A stretch of 64,000 bases of DNA, taken from NCBI GenBank assembly GCA_017744285.1, contig JAGIBP010000004.1:62001-126000 (forward strand). Reading direction: 5' to 3'. The notes under the pieces were generated by a model. It did not search any database. It saw nothing but the letters and a program-made list of their open reading frames with translations, and had not been told where the DNA came from. The stretch comes from Variovorax sp. (lineage in GTDB: Bacteria > Pseudomonadota > Gammaproteobacteria > Burkholderiales > Burkholderiaceae_C). Below, in pieces: positions 10,075 through 18,611 of this stretch. Numbering within the stretch: position 1 is the first letter of the stretch; each line of letters begins with the position of its first letter. A program made the translations under genes and the position numbers.

Positions 10075-10989
10075 TCAACGCCCGGCGCGTCCCACCTGCC
10101 GTTCGCCGAACACCTTCACCACCTGCTCGCGGAACTCCTTCATCAGGCTGGAGAAGTAGGCGCTGCGGCGCCAGAACAGGCCGATCTGCAGCGTCCACAC
10201 CGGCGCGGGCGCCGGCAGCGCGACGAGGCCGGCGCCCTGCGAGCCCGCGAGGGAGTCGGCAGTCATGACGGTCAGCAGGTGGCTCGCGCGCACCAGCGGC
10301 GCAAAGGCTGCGGGCGAGGCGTCGGTCTGCACGAAGGCGGGCTGCATCTCGATCCCGTTCGCGCGGAACAGGCTCTCGACCCAGGCGCGCAGCGCGATGT
10401 TCGAGGGCGGCAGCACCCACTGCTGCGCCGCCATGTCGGCCACCGAGAAGCGGCCGCGCAGCAGCGGATGGCCCTTGCGCGCCACCACGTAGGAGCTCTG
10501 CTTGCCCAGCACGGTGTGGTTGAACGCGGCCGGCACCGGTGCGCCGACCGCCGCGATGGCGAAGTCCAGCTCGCCGTTCTCGAGCTGCTGCATCAGCACG
10601 CCGCTGAGCTGCATGCTGACCTTGAAGCGCACGGCCGGGCCCTGCGCCAGGAAGTGGTTCAGCACCGGCGCCATCACCGATTCGACGATCGCCGGCACGG
10701 TGCCCACGCGCAGCTCGCCGGACTGGCCCGTCTTGAGGTCCTGGATCTGGTGGCGCGTGTCGTCGGCCCATTGCCCGAGCAGCAGTGCGCGCGCATGCAG
10801 TGTCTGGCCGATGGCGGTGGGCGCGACCCCGCGCGGCGTGCGTTCGAGCAGGCGCACGCCCAGCGATCGCTCCAGCCGCTGCACCGCTTTCGAGAGCGCC
10901 GGCTGCGTGATGCCCAGGACCTCGGCCGCGTTGTGCAGGTTGCCGGCCTCCACGGCCTGGCGAAACCACTGCAGGTCTTTGAGTTGCAT
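10075..10989 (-). CDS. LysR-family transcriptional regulator
   Basis: MQLKDLQWFRQAVEAGNLHNAAEVLGITQPALSKAVQRLERSLGVRLLERTPRGVAPTAIG; C-terminal part of the merged 10075..14703 ORF. Confidence 0.92.
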   Translation of the reverse strand: MQLKDLQWFRQAVEAGNLHNAAEVLGITQPALSKAVQRLERSLGVRLLERTPRGVAPTAIGQTLHARALLLGQWADDTRHQIQDLKTGQSGELRVGTVPAIVESVMAPVLNHFLAQGPAVRFKVSMQLSGVLMQQLENGELDFAIAAVGAPVPAAFNHTVLGKQSSYVVARKGHPLLRGRFSVADMAAQQWVLPPSNIALRAWVESLFRANGIEMQPAFVQTDASPAAFAPLVRASHLLTVMTADSLAGSQGAGLVALPAPAPVWTLQIGLFWRRSAYFSSLMKEFREQVVKVFGERQVGRAGR

Positions 10990-11036
10990 GGCGATGTCGA
11001 TGCCTTCGTGGGCCGATTCCAGTTTGTTATCGCGAA

Positions 11037-11052
11037 ACCCCATCATAGGGGT
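11037..11052. promoter_or_regulatory. Candidate LysR operator: ACCCC-N6-GGGGT inverted repeat in divergent intergenic region
   Basis: accccatcataggggt between LysR (10989, -) and Bug SBP (11140, +). Confidence 0.4.
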
Positions 11053-11139
11053 GGGCGGTGCGCAGCGCCGTTTCCATAATCGTCGCAGCGCTGGGGCGGC
11101 GGGGCCGCGCGCAGCGACCACGAGAACAGGAGACACGAG

Positions 11140-12144
11140 ATGCTTCATCCCATTCCCCCACGCGCGCCGCGCCAGCGCCGCGCACTCGTCTCGCTGCTGG
11201 TCGCGGCGGCGCTCGGTCCGCATGCGTTGACGGCCGCCTGGGCGCAGGAGCCGTTTCCGAGCCGGCCCATCCGGGTGGTCGTGCCGTACCCGGCCGGCGG
11301 CAACACGGACATCATCGCGCGCGATGTCATGAAGGACCTCTCGGCCCGCCTCGGCCAGCCGATCGTGATCGACAACAAGCCGGGGGCCAACAGCATCCTC
11401 GGCACCGACCTCGTGGCCAAGGCCGCCCCCGACGGCTACACGCTGCTGGTGGTGATCGGCGCCTATGCGAACAACGAGGCGTTGTATCGCAACCTGCCTT
11501 ACAAGAGCTCGGAGCTCGCGCCGGTGTCGCAGCTCACGCGGACGTCGCTCGTGGTGGTCACGGCGCGGCCGGGCCTGCGCACGCTCGACGACCTGGTGCG
11601 CTCGGGGCAGGACGCCTCCGCGCCCCAGAGCTTCGCGAGCAGCGGGGTCGGCTCGGCGGCGCACCTCCTGGGCGAGCGGCTGGCGCGCTCGACCGGCATG
11701 AAGGGCGCGATGCATGTTCCCTACAAGGGCACGGCCGATGCGACCGCCGACCTGGTGAGTGGGCGGGTCGGCTTCATGTTCGACGCCATCTCGGCGATGG
11801 GCGCGCAGATCCGCACGGGCAAGCTGGCCGCGCTCGCGGTCACCGGCCAGTCGCGCTCGCCGCAGCTGCCGGACGTGCCGAGCATGGGCGAGCTGGGCCA
11901 TCCCGAACTGGTGAGCTACGCCTGGGCCGGCGTGATGGCGCCCGCGCGCACGCCGGCGCCGGTGGTGCAGAGGCTGTCGTCCGAACTGGCCCAGGTGCTG
12001 CAGGGCGCCGAGTTGCGCGCCAAGCTGCAGGCGATCAGCACCGAGACCGTGGGCAGCACGCCGGCCGAGTTCGGCCGCTTCATCGCCCAGGAGGCAAAGA
12101 CCAACGGCGACCTGATCCGACAGCTCAACCTGACGCTGGACTGA
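11140..12144 (+). CDS. Bug-family tripartite tricarboxylate transporter substrate-binding protein
   Basis: EPFPSRPIRVVVPYPAGGNTDIIARDVMKDLSARLGQPIVIDNKPGANSILGTDLVAKAAPDGYTLL; typical Bug motifs. Confidence 0.93.
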   Translation: MLHPIPPRAPRQRRALVSLLVAAALGPHALTAAWAQEPFPSRPIRVVVPYPAGGNTDIIARDVMKDLSARLGQPIVIDNKPGANSILGTDLVAKAAPDGYTLLVVIGAYANNEALYRNLPYKSSELAPVSQLTRTSLVVVTARPGLRTLDDLVRSGQDASAPQSFASSGVGSAAHLLGERLARSTGMKGAMHVPYKGTADATADLVSGRVGFMFDAISAMGAQIRTGKLAALAVTGQSRSPQLPDVPSMGELGHPELVSYAWAGVMAPARTPAPVVQRLSSELAQVLQGAELRAKLQAISTETVGSTPAEFGRFIAQEAKTNGDLIRQLNLTLD

Positions 12145-12171
12145 GGGCGCATTCGCTCGCACGCACACAAG

Positions 12172-13992
12172 ATGACAGACACGTTGACTTCCCCTGGCCG
12201 CACGGTGCGCATCGGTGGCGCCTGCGCCTTCATCGGCGACAGCCTGATCGGCCCGCGCCAGCTGGCCCATGCCGACGGCATGCAGTACCTGGTGTTCGAC
12301 TATCTGGCCGAGATGACGCTGTCCAGCTTCGCGCAGACCCGCAAGGTGGACGCTTCGCGCGGCTATGCGCAGGACTTCATCGACGTCGCGCTGCGCGAGG
12401 TGCTGCCGGTGTGCATGGCGCGCGGCATTCGCCTGGTCGCCAACGCGGGCGGCCTCAATCCGCGTGCCTGCGCGGCGGCGATCGAGTCGCTGGGGTGCGA
12501 GATGGGGTGCACGCCGCGCGTGGCTTTCATCGAGGGCGACGACGCGATGGGCCTCATGCCCTCGCTGGCCGCCGAAGGCGTGCGCGACTTCTACGACGGC
12601 ACGCCGATGCCCGCGGGCATCGACAGCGCCAACGTGTACCTGGGTGCGCTGCCGATCGCGCGCGCGCTGGCGCTGGGCGCCGACATCGTGGTCACGGGAC
12701 GGATCGTCGACAGCGCCACCACGCTGGGCATCCTGATGCACGAGTTCGGATGGCGCGCCGATCGGCACGATCTGCTGGCCGCGGGCTCGCTCGCGGGGCA
12801 CATCCTCGAATGCGGCGCGCAGGCCACGGGCGGCATCTTCACCGACTGGGAGACGGTGCCGCATTGGGAGCGCATCGGCTACCCCTTCGTCGATTGCGAA
12901 GCCGACGGCCGCTTCACGGTGGGCAAGCCCGAAGGGACCGGCGGCTGCGTGACCGCGGCGACAGTCAGCGAACAGATCCTCTACGAAGTGGGCGACCCCG
13001 GCTGCTACGTCTTGCCGGACGTGGTGTGCGACTTCCGCGCGGTCCGCGTGACGCAGGCGGGCGTCGACCGGGTGCGCGTGGAAGGCGCGCGCGGCCTGCC
13101 GCCACCACCGACCTACAAGCTCTCGGCGACCTGGCAGGATGGCTTCCGATGCATCGCGCAAGTCGCGGTGTTCGGTGTCGACGCGGTGCCCAAGGCGCGC
13201 CGCACCGGCGAGGCGCTGCTGGCGCGCATTCGCGGCCTGCTGATGGACAAGGGCTTCGGCGATTTCGACAAGGTCTCGGTCACCGTGCTGGGCGCCGAGG
13301 ACAGCTATGGGCCCCATGCCGCGGCCACCGGCTTGCGCGAGGCGATGAGCCGCGTCGCGGTGACGCATGCCAGCCGCGATGCGCTGGAGATCTTCTCGCG
13401 CGAGGCGCGTGCGCCCGGCGTGTCCTTCGCGCCGGGCACCACCAGCGGCAGCGCGCTCACGCTCAATGGCCGCGCGGCGGTGGAGCCGCGCTACCGCCTG
13501 TTCTCCTGCGTGGTCGACAAGGCCCGGCTGCCCGCGCCGCGCGTGGTGCTGGCCGGCATCGAGACCGAGGTCGCCGTGCCCACGGCAGGCGAGGCACCGC
13601 GCGCCAGCGAGGGCCTGCGCGCGGGTCGCTCGCCACAGGCCGAGCCCGCGTCCGGCGCTGCCACCGAGCTCCGACCCCTGATCGCCTTCGCCCATGGCCG
13701 CTCGGGCGACAAGGGCGACAGCTCCAACATCGCGATCATCGCGCGCCGCGAAGAAGACCTGCCGGCGCTGCGCCGCGAGCTCACGCCCGAGCGGGTGCGC
13801 GCCTACCTCGGGCACCTGGTCCTGGGCGAGGTGACGCGCTACGAGGTGCCGGGACTCCATGCGATGAACTTCCTGCTGACCGCCGCGCTGGACGGCGGCG
13901 GGCCGACTTCGCTTCGCCCCGATCCGATGGGCAAGGGCATGGCTCAATTGCTTCTGGGCATGCCCGTGAGGATCGCGTCCAGCTTGCCGTAG
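12172..13992 (+). CDS. Acyclic terpene utilization AtuA family protein (DUF1446)
   Basis: VRIGGACAFIGDSLIGPRQLAHADGMQYLVFDYLAEMTLSSFAQ...; C-terminal AtuA-like domain FAHGRSGDKGDSSNIAIIARREEDLPALRREL. Confidence 0.87.
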   Translation: MTDTLTSPGRTVRIGGACAFIGDSLIGPRQLAHADGMQYLVFDYLAEMTLSSFAQTRKVDASRGYAQDFIDVALREVLPVCMARGIRLVANAGGLNPRACAAAIESLGCEMGCTPRVAFIEGDDAMGLMPSLAAEGVRDFYDGTPMPAGIDSANVYLGALPIARALALGADIVVTGRIVDSATTLGILMHEFGWRADRHDLLAAGSLAGHILECGAQATGGIFTDWETVPHWERIGYPFVDCEADGRFTVGKPEGTGGCVTAATVSEQILYEVGDPGCYVLPDVVCDFRAVRVTQAGVDRVRVEGARGLPPPPTYKLSATWQDGFRCIAQVAVFGVDAVPKARRTGEALLARIRGLLMDKGFGDFDKVSVTVLGAEDSYGPHAAATGLREAMSRVAVTHASRDALEIFSREARAPGVSFAPGTTSGSALTLNGRAAVEPRYRLFSCVVDKARLPAPRVVLAGIETEVAVPTAGEAPRASEGLRAGRSPQAEPASGAATELRPLIAFAHGRSGDKGDSSNIAIIARREEDLPALRRELTPERVRAYLGHLVLGEVTRYEVPGLHAMNFLLTAALDGGGPTSLRPDPMGKGMAQLLLGMPVRIASSLP

Positions 13993-14079
13993 AGCGCCGC
14001 TGCGCGTCGGCAGGAGCCTACGGCCCTTGCGGGAGGAGGCCGATGGCGCCCTGCGCGTGGCGCCCGCAGCCTGTGCTGC

Positions 14080-14844
14080 ATGCCCACGCCCCAATCGCCC
14101 TCGGACGTTTGCTTCGCCGCCGTCGGCGATCTCCATGTCCACAAGGATTCGGCGGGCACGCTGCGCGCCTTCTTCGCGCAGGCCGCCGAGCAGGCCGACG
14201 CGCTGCTGCTGTGCGGCGACCTCACCGACTACGGCACGGCCGACGAAGCCCAGGTGCTTGCCGAAGAACTGAGCGCGGTGCCGGTTCCCGTCGTCGCGGT
14301 GCTGGGCAATCATGACTTCGAATCCGGGACGCCCGAGGCCGTGGTCGAGGCGCTGGCGAAGGCCGGCGTGCGTGTGCTCGACGGCACGGCATGCGAGATC
14401 GAGGGCGTGGGCATCGCCGGCGTGAAGGGCTTCGCGGGCGGCTTCGGACGCGGCTCGCTGGGCGCGTGGGGAGAACCGGCGATCAAGCTCTTCGTGCAGG
14501 AGGCGCTGAACGAGTCCATGAAGCTGGAATCGGCGCTTGCCAAGCTGCGCACGCCGCGGCGCATCGCGCTGCTGCACTACGCGCCCGTCCCGGGCACCGT
14601 GCAGGGCGAGCCGGTGGAGATCTTCCCCTTCCTGGGCAGCAGCCGGCTGGAAGAGCCGCTGCTGCGCTATGCGGTGGATGCGGTCTTCCATGGCCATGCG
14701 CACCGCGGGACGGTCGAAGGCCAGACCGTCAATGGCATTCCGGTCTACAACGTCGCCAAGCCCCTGCTGCAGCGCACCCGGCCCGATTCGCCGCCGTTCT
14801 TCCTGTACCGGCTGCCGCGTGATCCCACCGTCGAGCCGCGATAG
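14080..14844 (+). CDS. Metallophosphoesterase (calcineurin-like)
   Basis: AAVGDLHVHKD, LLLCGDLTDYGTADEA, AVLGNHDFESG, DAVFHGHAHRGTVEG metal-binding motifs. Confidence 0.92.
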   Translation: MPTPQSPSDVCFAAVGDLHVHKDSAGTLRAFFAQAAEQADALLLCGDLTDYGTADEAQVLAEELSAVPVPVVAVLGNHDFESGTPEAVVEALAKAGVRVLDGTACEIEGVGIAGVKGFAGGFGRGSLGAWGEPAIKLFVQEALNESMKLESALAKLRTPRRIALLHYAPVPGTVQGEPVEIFPFLGSSRLEEPLLRYAVDAVFHGHAHRGTVEGQTVNGIPVYNVAKPLLQRTRPDSPPFFLYRLPRDPTVEPR

Positions 14845-14896
14845 GCCCGTCCATCCATCCGCGATGTGCGGTCGGCCCTGGCGTCTTCCTGCACGG

Positions 14897-15073
14897 CTAG
14901 AAGTGACCGGACGCGCGCTTGGCGACCAGCGGCGCCTTGGCGGGCGCCTTCTCTTTCTCCCTGGAGGGCACGGCCGCCTTGCGCGGCGCGCGCTTGGCCG
15001 GTTTTCGCCGGCCCTTGAGGGACTCGATCAGGGACAGGGCTTCCTTGTCGAACTTCGCGTTGTCGTCGGGCAT
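14897..15073 (-). CDS. Small basic Lys/Ala/Pro-rich hypothetical protein (58 aa)
   Basis: MPDDNAKFDKEALSLIESLKGRRKPAKRAPRKAAVPSREKEKAPAKAPLVAKRASGHF; internal start within the 148-aa ORF. Confidence 0.5.
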   Translation of the reverse strand: MPDDNAKFDKEALSLIESLKGRRKPAKRAPRKAAVPSREKEKAPAKAPLVAKRASGHF

Positions 15074-15233
15074 GGCGGCCTTCGATCTGCAGGGTTGCTG
15101 AGATTCTCCGTAGGCGATCCGCGTTGCGTCCCCGAAGTGGGGAGGTTGATATTTGACTATCGCCGAGAGGCGACGTGGTCTTCCGGCCATCCAGGTTCGT
15201 AAACAGAAGTTACGAGCGAGTACGAGTCCGTAC

Positions 15234-16205
15234 TCATGCCGCCGCAGTCTTGCGCGGGCGTGGCGACTTGCGCGGCGGCGCGTGACCCGTCCGGGCCGCT
15301 GCAACCTCCTCGATATAGCGCGCAAGGACTTGGGCATCGTCACTGAGCGGCCGGATGCCCGAGCGATAGATCTCCGTCCATAGCTCGATGCGCGGCCGGA
15401 AGGGCCGGATCACGATGTCCGGGAAGATGCCGGTCGACAGCAGCATGGGGTTGATCAGCCCGATGCCGACGTTTTGCTGGACCAGCGCGCACACGCCCAT
15501 GGAGGTACTGGCGACGATGCCCTTGTCCACCGAAACCCCGGCTTCCTGCAAAGTCGCTCGAACGAGGATCGACGTGGGCGATTCCTCGGGGAGCGCAATG
15601 ACGGTGGACTCCACCAGGTCCGCGGGCCGTATCACCGTCTTCGCCACCAATGGATGGCGCCGGTGCAAGGCCGCGACCAGCAGGTCCTCGGAGATCGTGC
15701 GCCGCTCGCACCAATCCACGGCGCTGATCGTGTTGGGCGCCGGCGGGTTGGTGACACCCAGGTCGACCTCGTGGTGCGCGACCTGCCGCAGCACCTCCGG
15801 CGGCGCTTCCGAGCGCAGGCGCACATGGACGTCGGGATGACTCGCCTTGAAGCGCTGGATGGCGCCCGGCAGGATCGCGATCAGCGGCGGTGCATGCGCG
15901 GCGATCGTCACGGTGCGCGCCGACGCGTGGTCCAGCCTGGCGGCCTCCTCCAGCGCCCATGCCAGATGCTGGGTGGCCTGCTCGGCCCGCGGCAACAGGC
16001 GGCGCGCGGCTGCGGTGGGCTCCAGGCGGCCGCCCTCCAGCGTGAACAGTTCCACGCCGGTTTCGCGTTGCAGCACGCCCAGCGACTTGCTGACGGCGGC
16101 CTTGGAGATGCCCAGCTTGAGCGCCGCCTCGCTCAAGCCGCGGCTGCGCATCACCGCGGTGAATATCTGGAAGTGACGGCCATTGAGAAGAGACGACTCG
16201 GGCAT
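15234..16205 (-). CDS. LysR-family transcriptional regulator
   Basis: MPESSLLNGRHFQIFTAVMRSRGLSEAALKLGISKAAVSKSLGVLQRETGVELFTLEGGRLEPTAAARRLLPRAEQ. Confidence 0.92.
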   Translation of the reverse strand: MPESSLLNGRHFQIFTAVMRSRGLSEAALKLGISKAAVSKSLGVLQRETGVELFTLEGGRLEPTAAARRLLPRAEQATQHLAWALEEAARLDHASARTVTIAAHAPPLIAILPGAIQRFKASHPDVHVRLRSEAPPEVLRQVAHHEVDLGVTNPPAPNTISAVDWCERRTISEDLLVAALHRRHPLVAKTVIRPADLVESTVIALPEESPTSILVRATLQEAGVSVDKGIVASTSMGVCALVQQNVGIGLINPMLLSTGIFPDIVIRPFRPRIELWTEIYRSGIRPLSDDAQVLARYIEEVAAARTGHAPPRKSPRPRKTAAA

Positions 16206-16235
16206 GGATGGGGGTTCACGTTGCGGGGAGAACTC

Positions 16236-16252
16236 GTCAACCTCAGGTTGAC
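16236..16252. promoter_or_regulatory. Perfect 17-bp palindrome, candidate LysR operator
   Basis: gtcaacct-c-aggttgac between divergent LysR and Bug SBP genes. Confidence 0.6.
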
Positions 16253-16370
16253 CAGACAGCCCATTGTCCCTCGCTGTTCGTCCCTAGAATTTTTCATCGC
16301 CGCACACGGCTCGCAAGCGATCCGGCCGGCCCACGGGCTCACCCGTCTTTCCACTTACCGAGGTCTCCTG

Positions 16371-17330
16371 ATGATGAGCAAACTGCTCTTTGCCCTGATC
16401 GTTTCAGTGTCTGCGCAATGCGCCATGGCCCAGTCGTTTCCGGCCAAGCCCGTGACCATCGTGGTGTCGGTTCCCGCGGGGGGCACCATCGACGCGATTG
16501 CCCGCCTGGTCGCGAAAGACATGGGCGACTCCCTCGGGCAGCCGGTGGTGGTGGACAACCGCGCAGGCGCGAACGGCAACATTGCCGCGGACTATGTGCG
16601 CCGCGCGCCAGCCGACGGATACACCTTGCTGATGCTCGCCTCCAGCACGTTGACGCTGGGGCCGTACGTCATGGACAAGGTGCCCTTCGACCCGTTGAAG
16701 GATTTCGCGCCGGTCGCGATGACGGCCGGGCTGAACATGGTGCTGCTGGCCCACCCCCAGGTGGGCGTGACCGACGTGAAGGGGCTGGTCGAGAAGATGA
16801 AAGCCAGGCCCGGCAAGTTGAACTATTCGTCGACCGGCAACGGCTCGTTCCCCCACGTCGCCGGCGTGCTGCTCAATCTGGAGACCCACACGCAGGCCGA
16901 GCACGTGCCCTACAAGGGACTCGCACCGTCGATCCAGGATCTGCTCGCCGGCGTCGTGGATTTCACCTTCGACTCGGGCAGCGCGGCCTATGCGAAGTCC
17001 GGCAAGCTCAATGCCCTGGCGGTGATCGGACCGAAGCGCTCGTCCGCCCTGCCCGACGTTCCCACTTTCCGCGAAGCGGGCCTCCCGGAGCTCGAGAAGG
17101 TCAGTGGCTGGCATGGCGTCTTCGCGCCCGCGGGCACGCCTGCCGATGTGATCCGGCGCCTGAACGCCGAGATCAACAAGAGCCTGAAGAAACCGGCCTC
17201 CGTCGAGCGCATCCAGGCCTTGGGTTTCGAGAGTGTCACCACCACCCCCGCGGAGCTCGGCGAGGCCCTGCGCAAGGACTACAGGAATTTCGGCGAGCTG
17301 ATCGCCAAGACCAGGATCTCGGCGAACTGA
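16371..17330 (+). CDS. Bug-family tripartite tricarboxylate transporter substrate-binding protein
   Basis: MMSKLLFALIVSVSAQCAMAQSFPAKPVTIVVSVPAGGTIDAIARLVAKDMGDSLGQPVVVDNRAGANGNIAADYV. Confidence 0.93.
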   Translation: MMSKLLFALIVSVSAQCAMAQSFPAKPVTIVVSVPAGGTIDAIARLVAKDMGDSLGQPVVVDNRAGANGNIAADYVRRAPADGYTLLMLASSTLTLGPYVMDKVPFDPLKDFAPVAMTAGLNMVLLAHPQVGVTDVKGLVEKMKARPGKLNYSSTGNGSFPHVAGVLLNLETHTQAEHVPYKGLAPSIQDLLAGVVDFTFDSGSAAYAKSGKLNALAVIGPKRSSALPDVPTFREAGLPELEKVSGWHGVFAPAGTPADVIRRLNAEINKSLKKPASVERIQALGFESVTTTPAELGEALRKDYRNFGELIAKTRISAN

Positions 17331-17439
17331 TTTCCGCGGCGCTGCGGCTGCAGCCACCGTTCCCCTTCCTCCTCTCCATGTCTCGCATTCATCCGTCCGC
17401 GGACGGAGGGATGCGTTCGCCCCAAGGCCAGGTCGACCC

Positions 17440-18594
17440 ATGCCCAACTTCCGATTCGAGACCCCCCGACGCATCGTGTGCGAGCGCGGCGCCGCGCTCA
17501 AGATCGCACCGATGGTGCAAGGCGCCGGCAGTCGACACGCGTTCCTCGTGACGGATGCCGGACTGGTCCGCGCCGGCGTGGTCGACGCCCCTGTCGCCGC
17601 GCTGCGCGCCGCCGGATTGCAGGTGACGCTGTTCGACCAGGTTGAAGCCGATCCGCCCGAGCACGTCGTGCTCGGTGCGGCCGAGGCGGCCCGAGCCGCC
17701 GGTGCCGACTGCGTCATCGGCCTGGGCGGGGGCAGCTCGCTGGACACCGCCAAGCTGGTCGCGCTGCTGGCCTCCCATCCGCAGGCCCTGGCCGACATCT
17801 ACGGTCCGCAGCGTGCCCTCGGGCCCCGGCTGCCGCTCATCCAGGTGCCGACCACCGCCGGCACGGGTTCCGAAGCCACGCCCACCTCCGTCGTCTCGAC
17901 GCCCGATCACCAGAAGCGGGGCGTGATCAGCTCACTGCTGTTTCCTGATGTCGCGGTGCTGGATGCCACGCTGACGGTCGCGCTTCCGCCGGCGGCCACC
18001 GCGATGACCGGGATCGACGCGATGGTTCACGCCATCGAGGCCTACACCACCCGTCATCTGAAGAATCCGATCTCGGACGCGCTGGCGGTGCGGGCGCTCC
18101 AGCTGCTGCACGGCCATCTGGGGCGCGCGGTCCGAAGCGGCGGCGACATCGAGGCCCGCGAAGCGATGCTGCTGGGATCCACGCTGGCCGGCATGGCCTT
18201 CGCCAATGCGCCCGTGGCCGCGATCCACGCGCTGGCCCATCCACTGGGCAGCCATTTCCATGTCCCGCACGGCCTGGCCAATGCACTGGTCATGGTGCCG
18301 GTGATGCGCTTCAACCTGCCGATGGCCGCGCCGCTCTATGCCGAACTCGGGCGCGCGCTGGACCCGGCGCTGCGCGATGCGCGCGACGACGATGCCGCCG
18401 CGCGCTTCATCGACAGCATGTCCGGCCATGTGGCCGGCGCGCCCCTGCCGCAACGCCTGCGGGACGTCGGCGTGGTGCCGGGCGATCTCCCGGCCCTGGC
18501 CCAGGCGGCCATGACCGTGCAGCGCCTGCTCGCCAACAACCCACGCGACCTGCATGAAGCCGATGCGCTGTCCCTTTACACGCAGGCGCACTGA
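17440..18594 (+). CDS. Iron-containing alcohol dehydrogenase
   Basis: GGGSSLDTAKL; PTTAGTGSEATPTSVV; IDAMVHAIEAYTT; HALAHPLGSHFHVPHGLANAL metal-binding His motif. Confidence 0.92.
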   Translation: MPNFRFETPRRIVCERGAALKIAPMVQGAGSRHAFLVTDAGLVRAGVVDAPVAALRAAGLQVTLFDQVEADPPEHVVLGAAEAARAAGADCVIGLGGGSSLDTAKLVALLASHPQALADIYGPQRALGPRLPLIQVPTTAGTGSEATPTSVVSTPDHQKRGVISSLLFPDVAVLDATLTVALPPAATAMTGIDAMVHAIEAYTTRHLKNPISDALAVRALQLLHGHLGRAVRSGGDIEAREAMLLGSTLAGMAFANAPVAAIHALAHPLGSHFHVPHGLANALVMVPVMRFNLPMAAPLYAELGRALDPALRDARDDDAAARFIDSMSGHVAGAPLPQRLRDVGVVPGDLPALAQAAMTVQRLLANNPRDLHEADALSLYTQAH

Positions 18595-18611
18595 CGCCGA
18601 AGGAAGAATCA

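Noticed and set aside
10990-11139. Reading the LysR start as 11043 (MMGFRDNKLESAHEGIDIAMQLKDL)
   Set aside because: MQLKDLQWFRQAVEAGN at 10989 is the typical LysR N-terminus; the longer form would overlap the candidate operator
10075-14703. 1542-aa minus-strand ORF
   Set aside because: Only its C-terminal 304 aa are a real gene (LysR, 10075..10989); the rest is antisense to the Bug, AtuA and metallophosphoesterase genes and low-complexity
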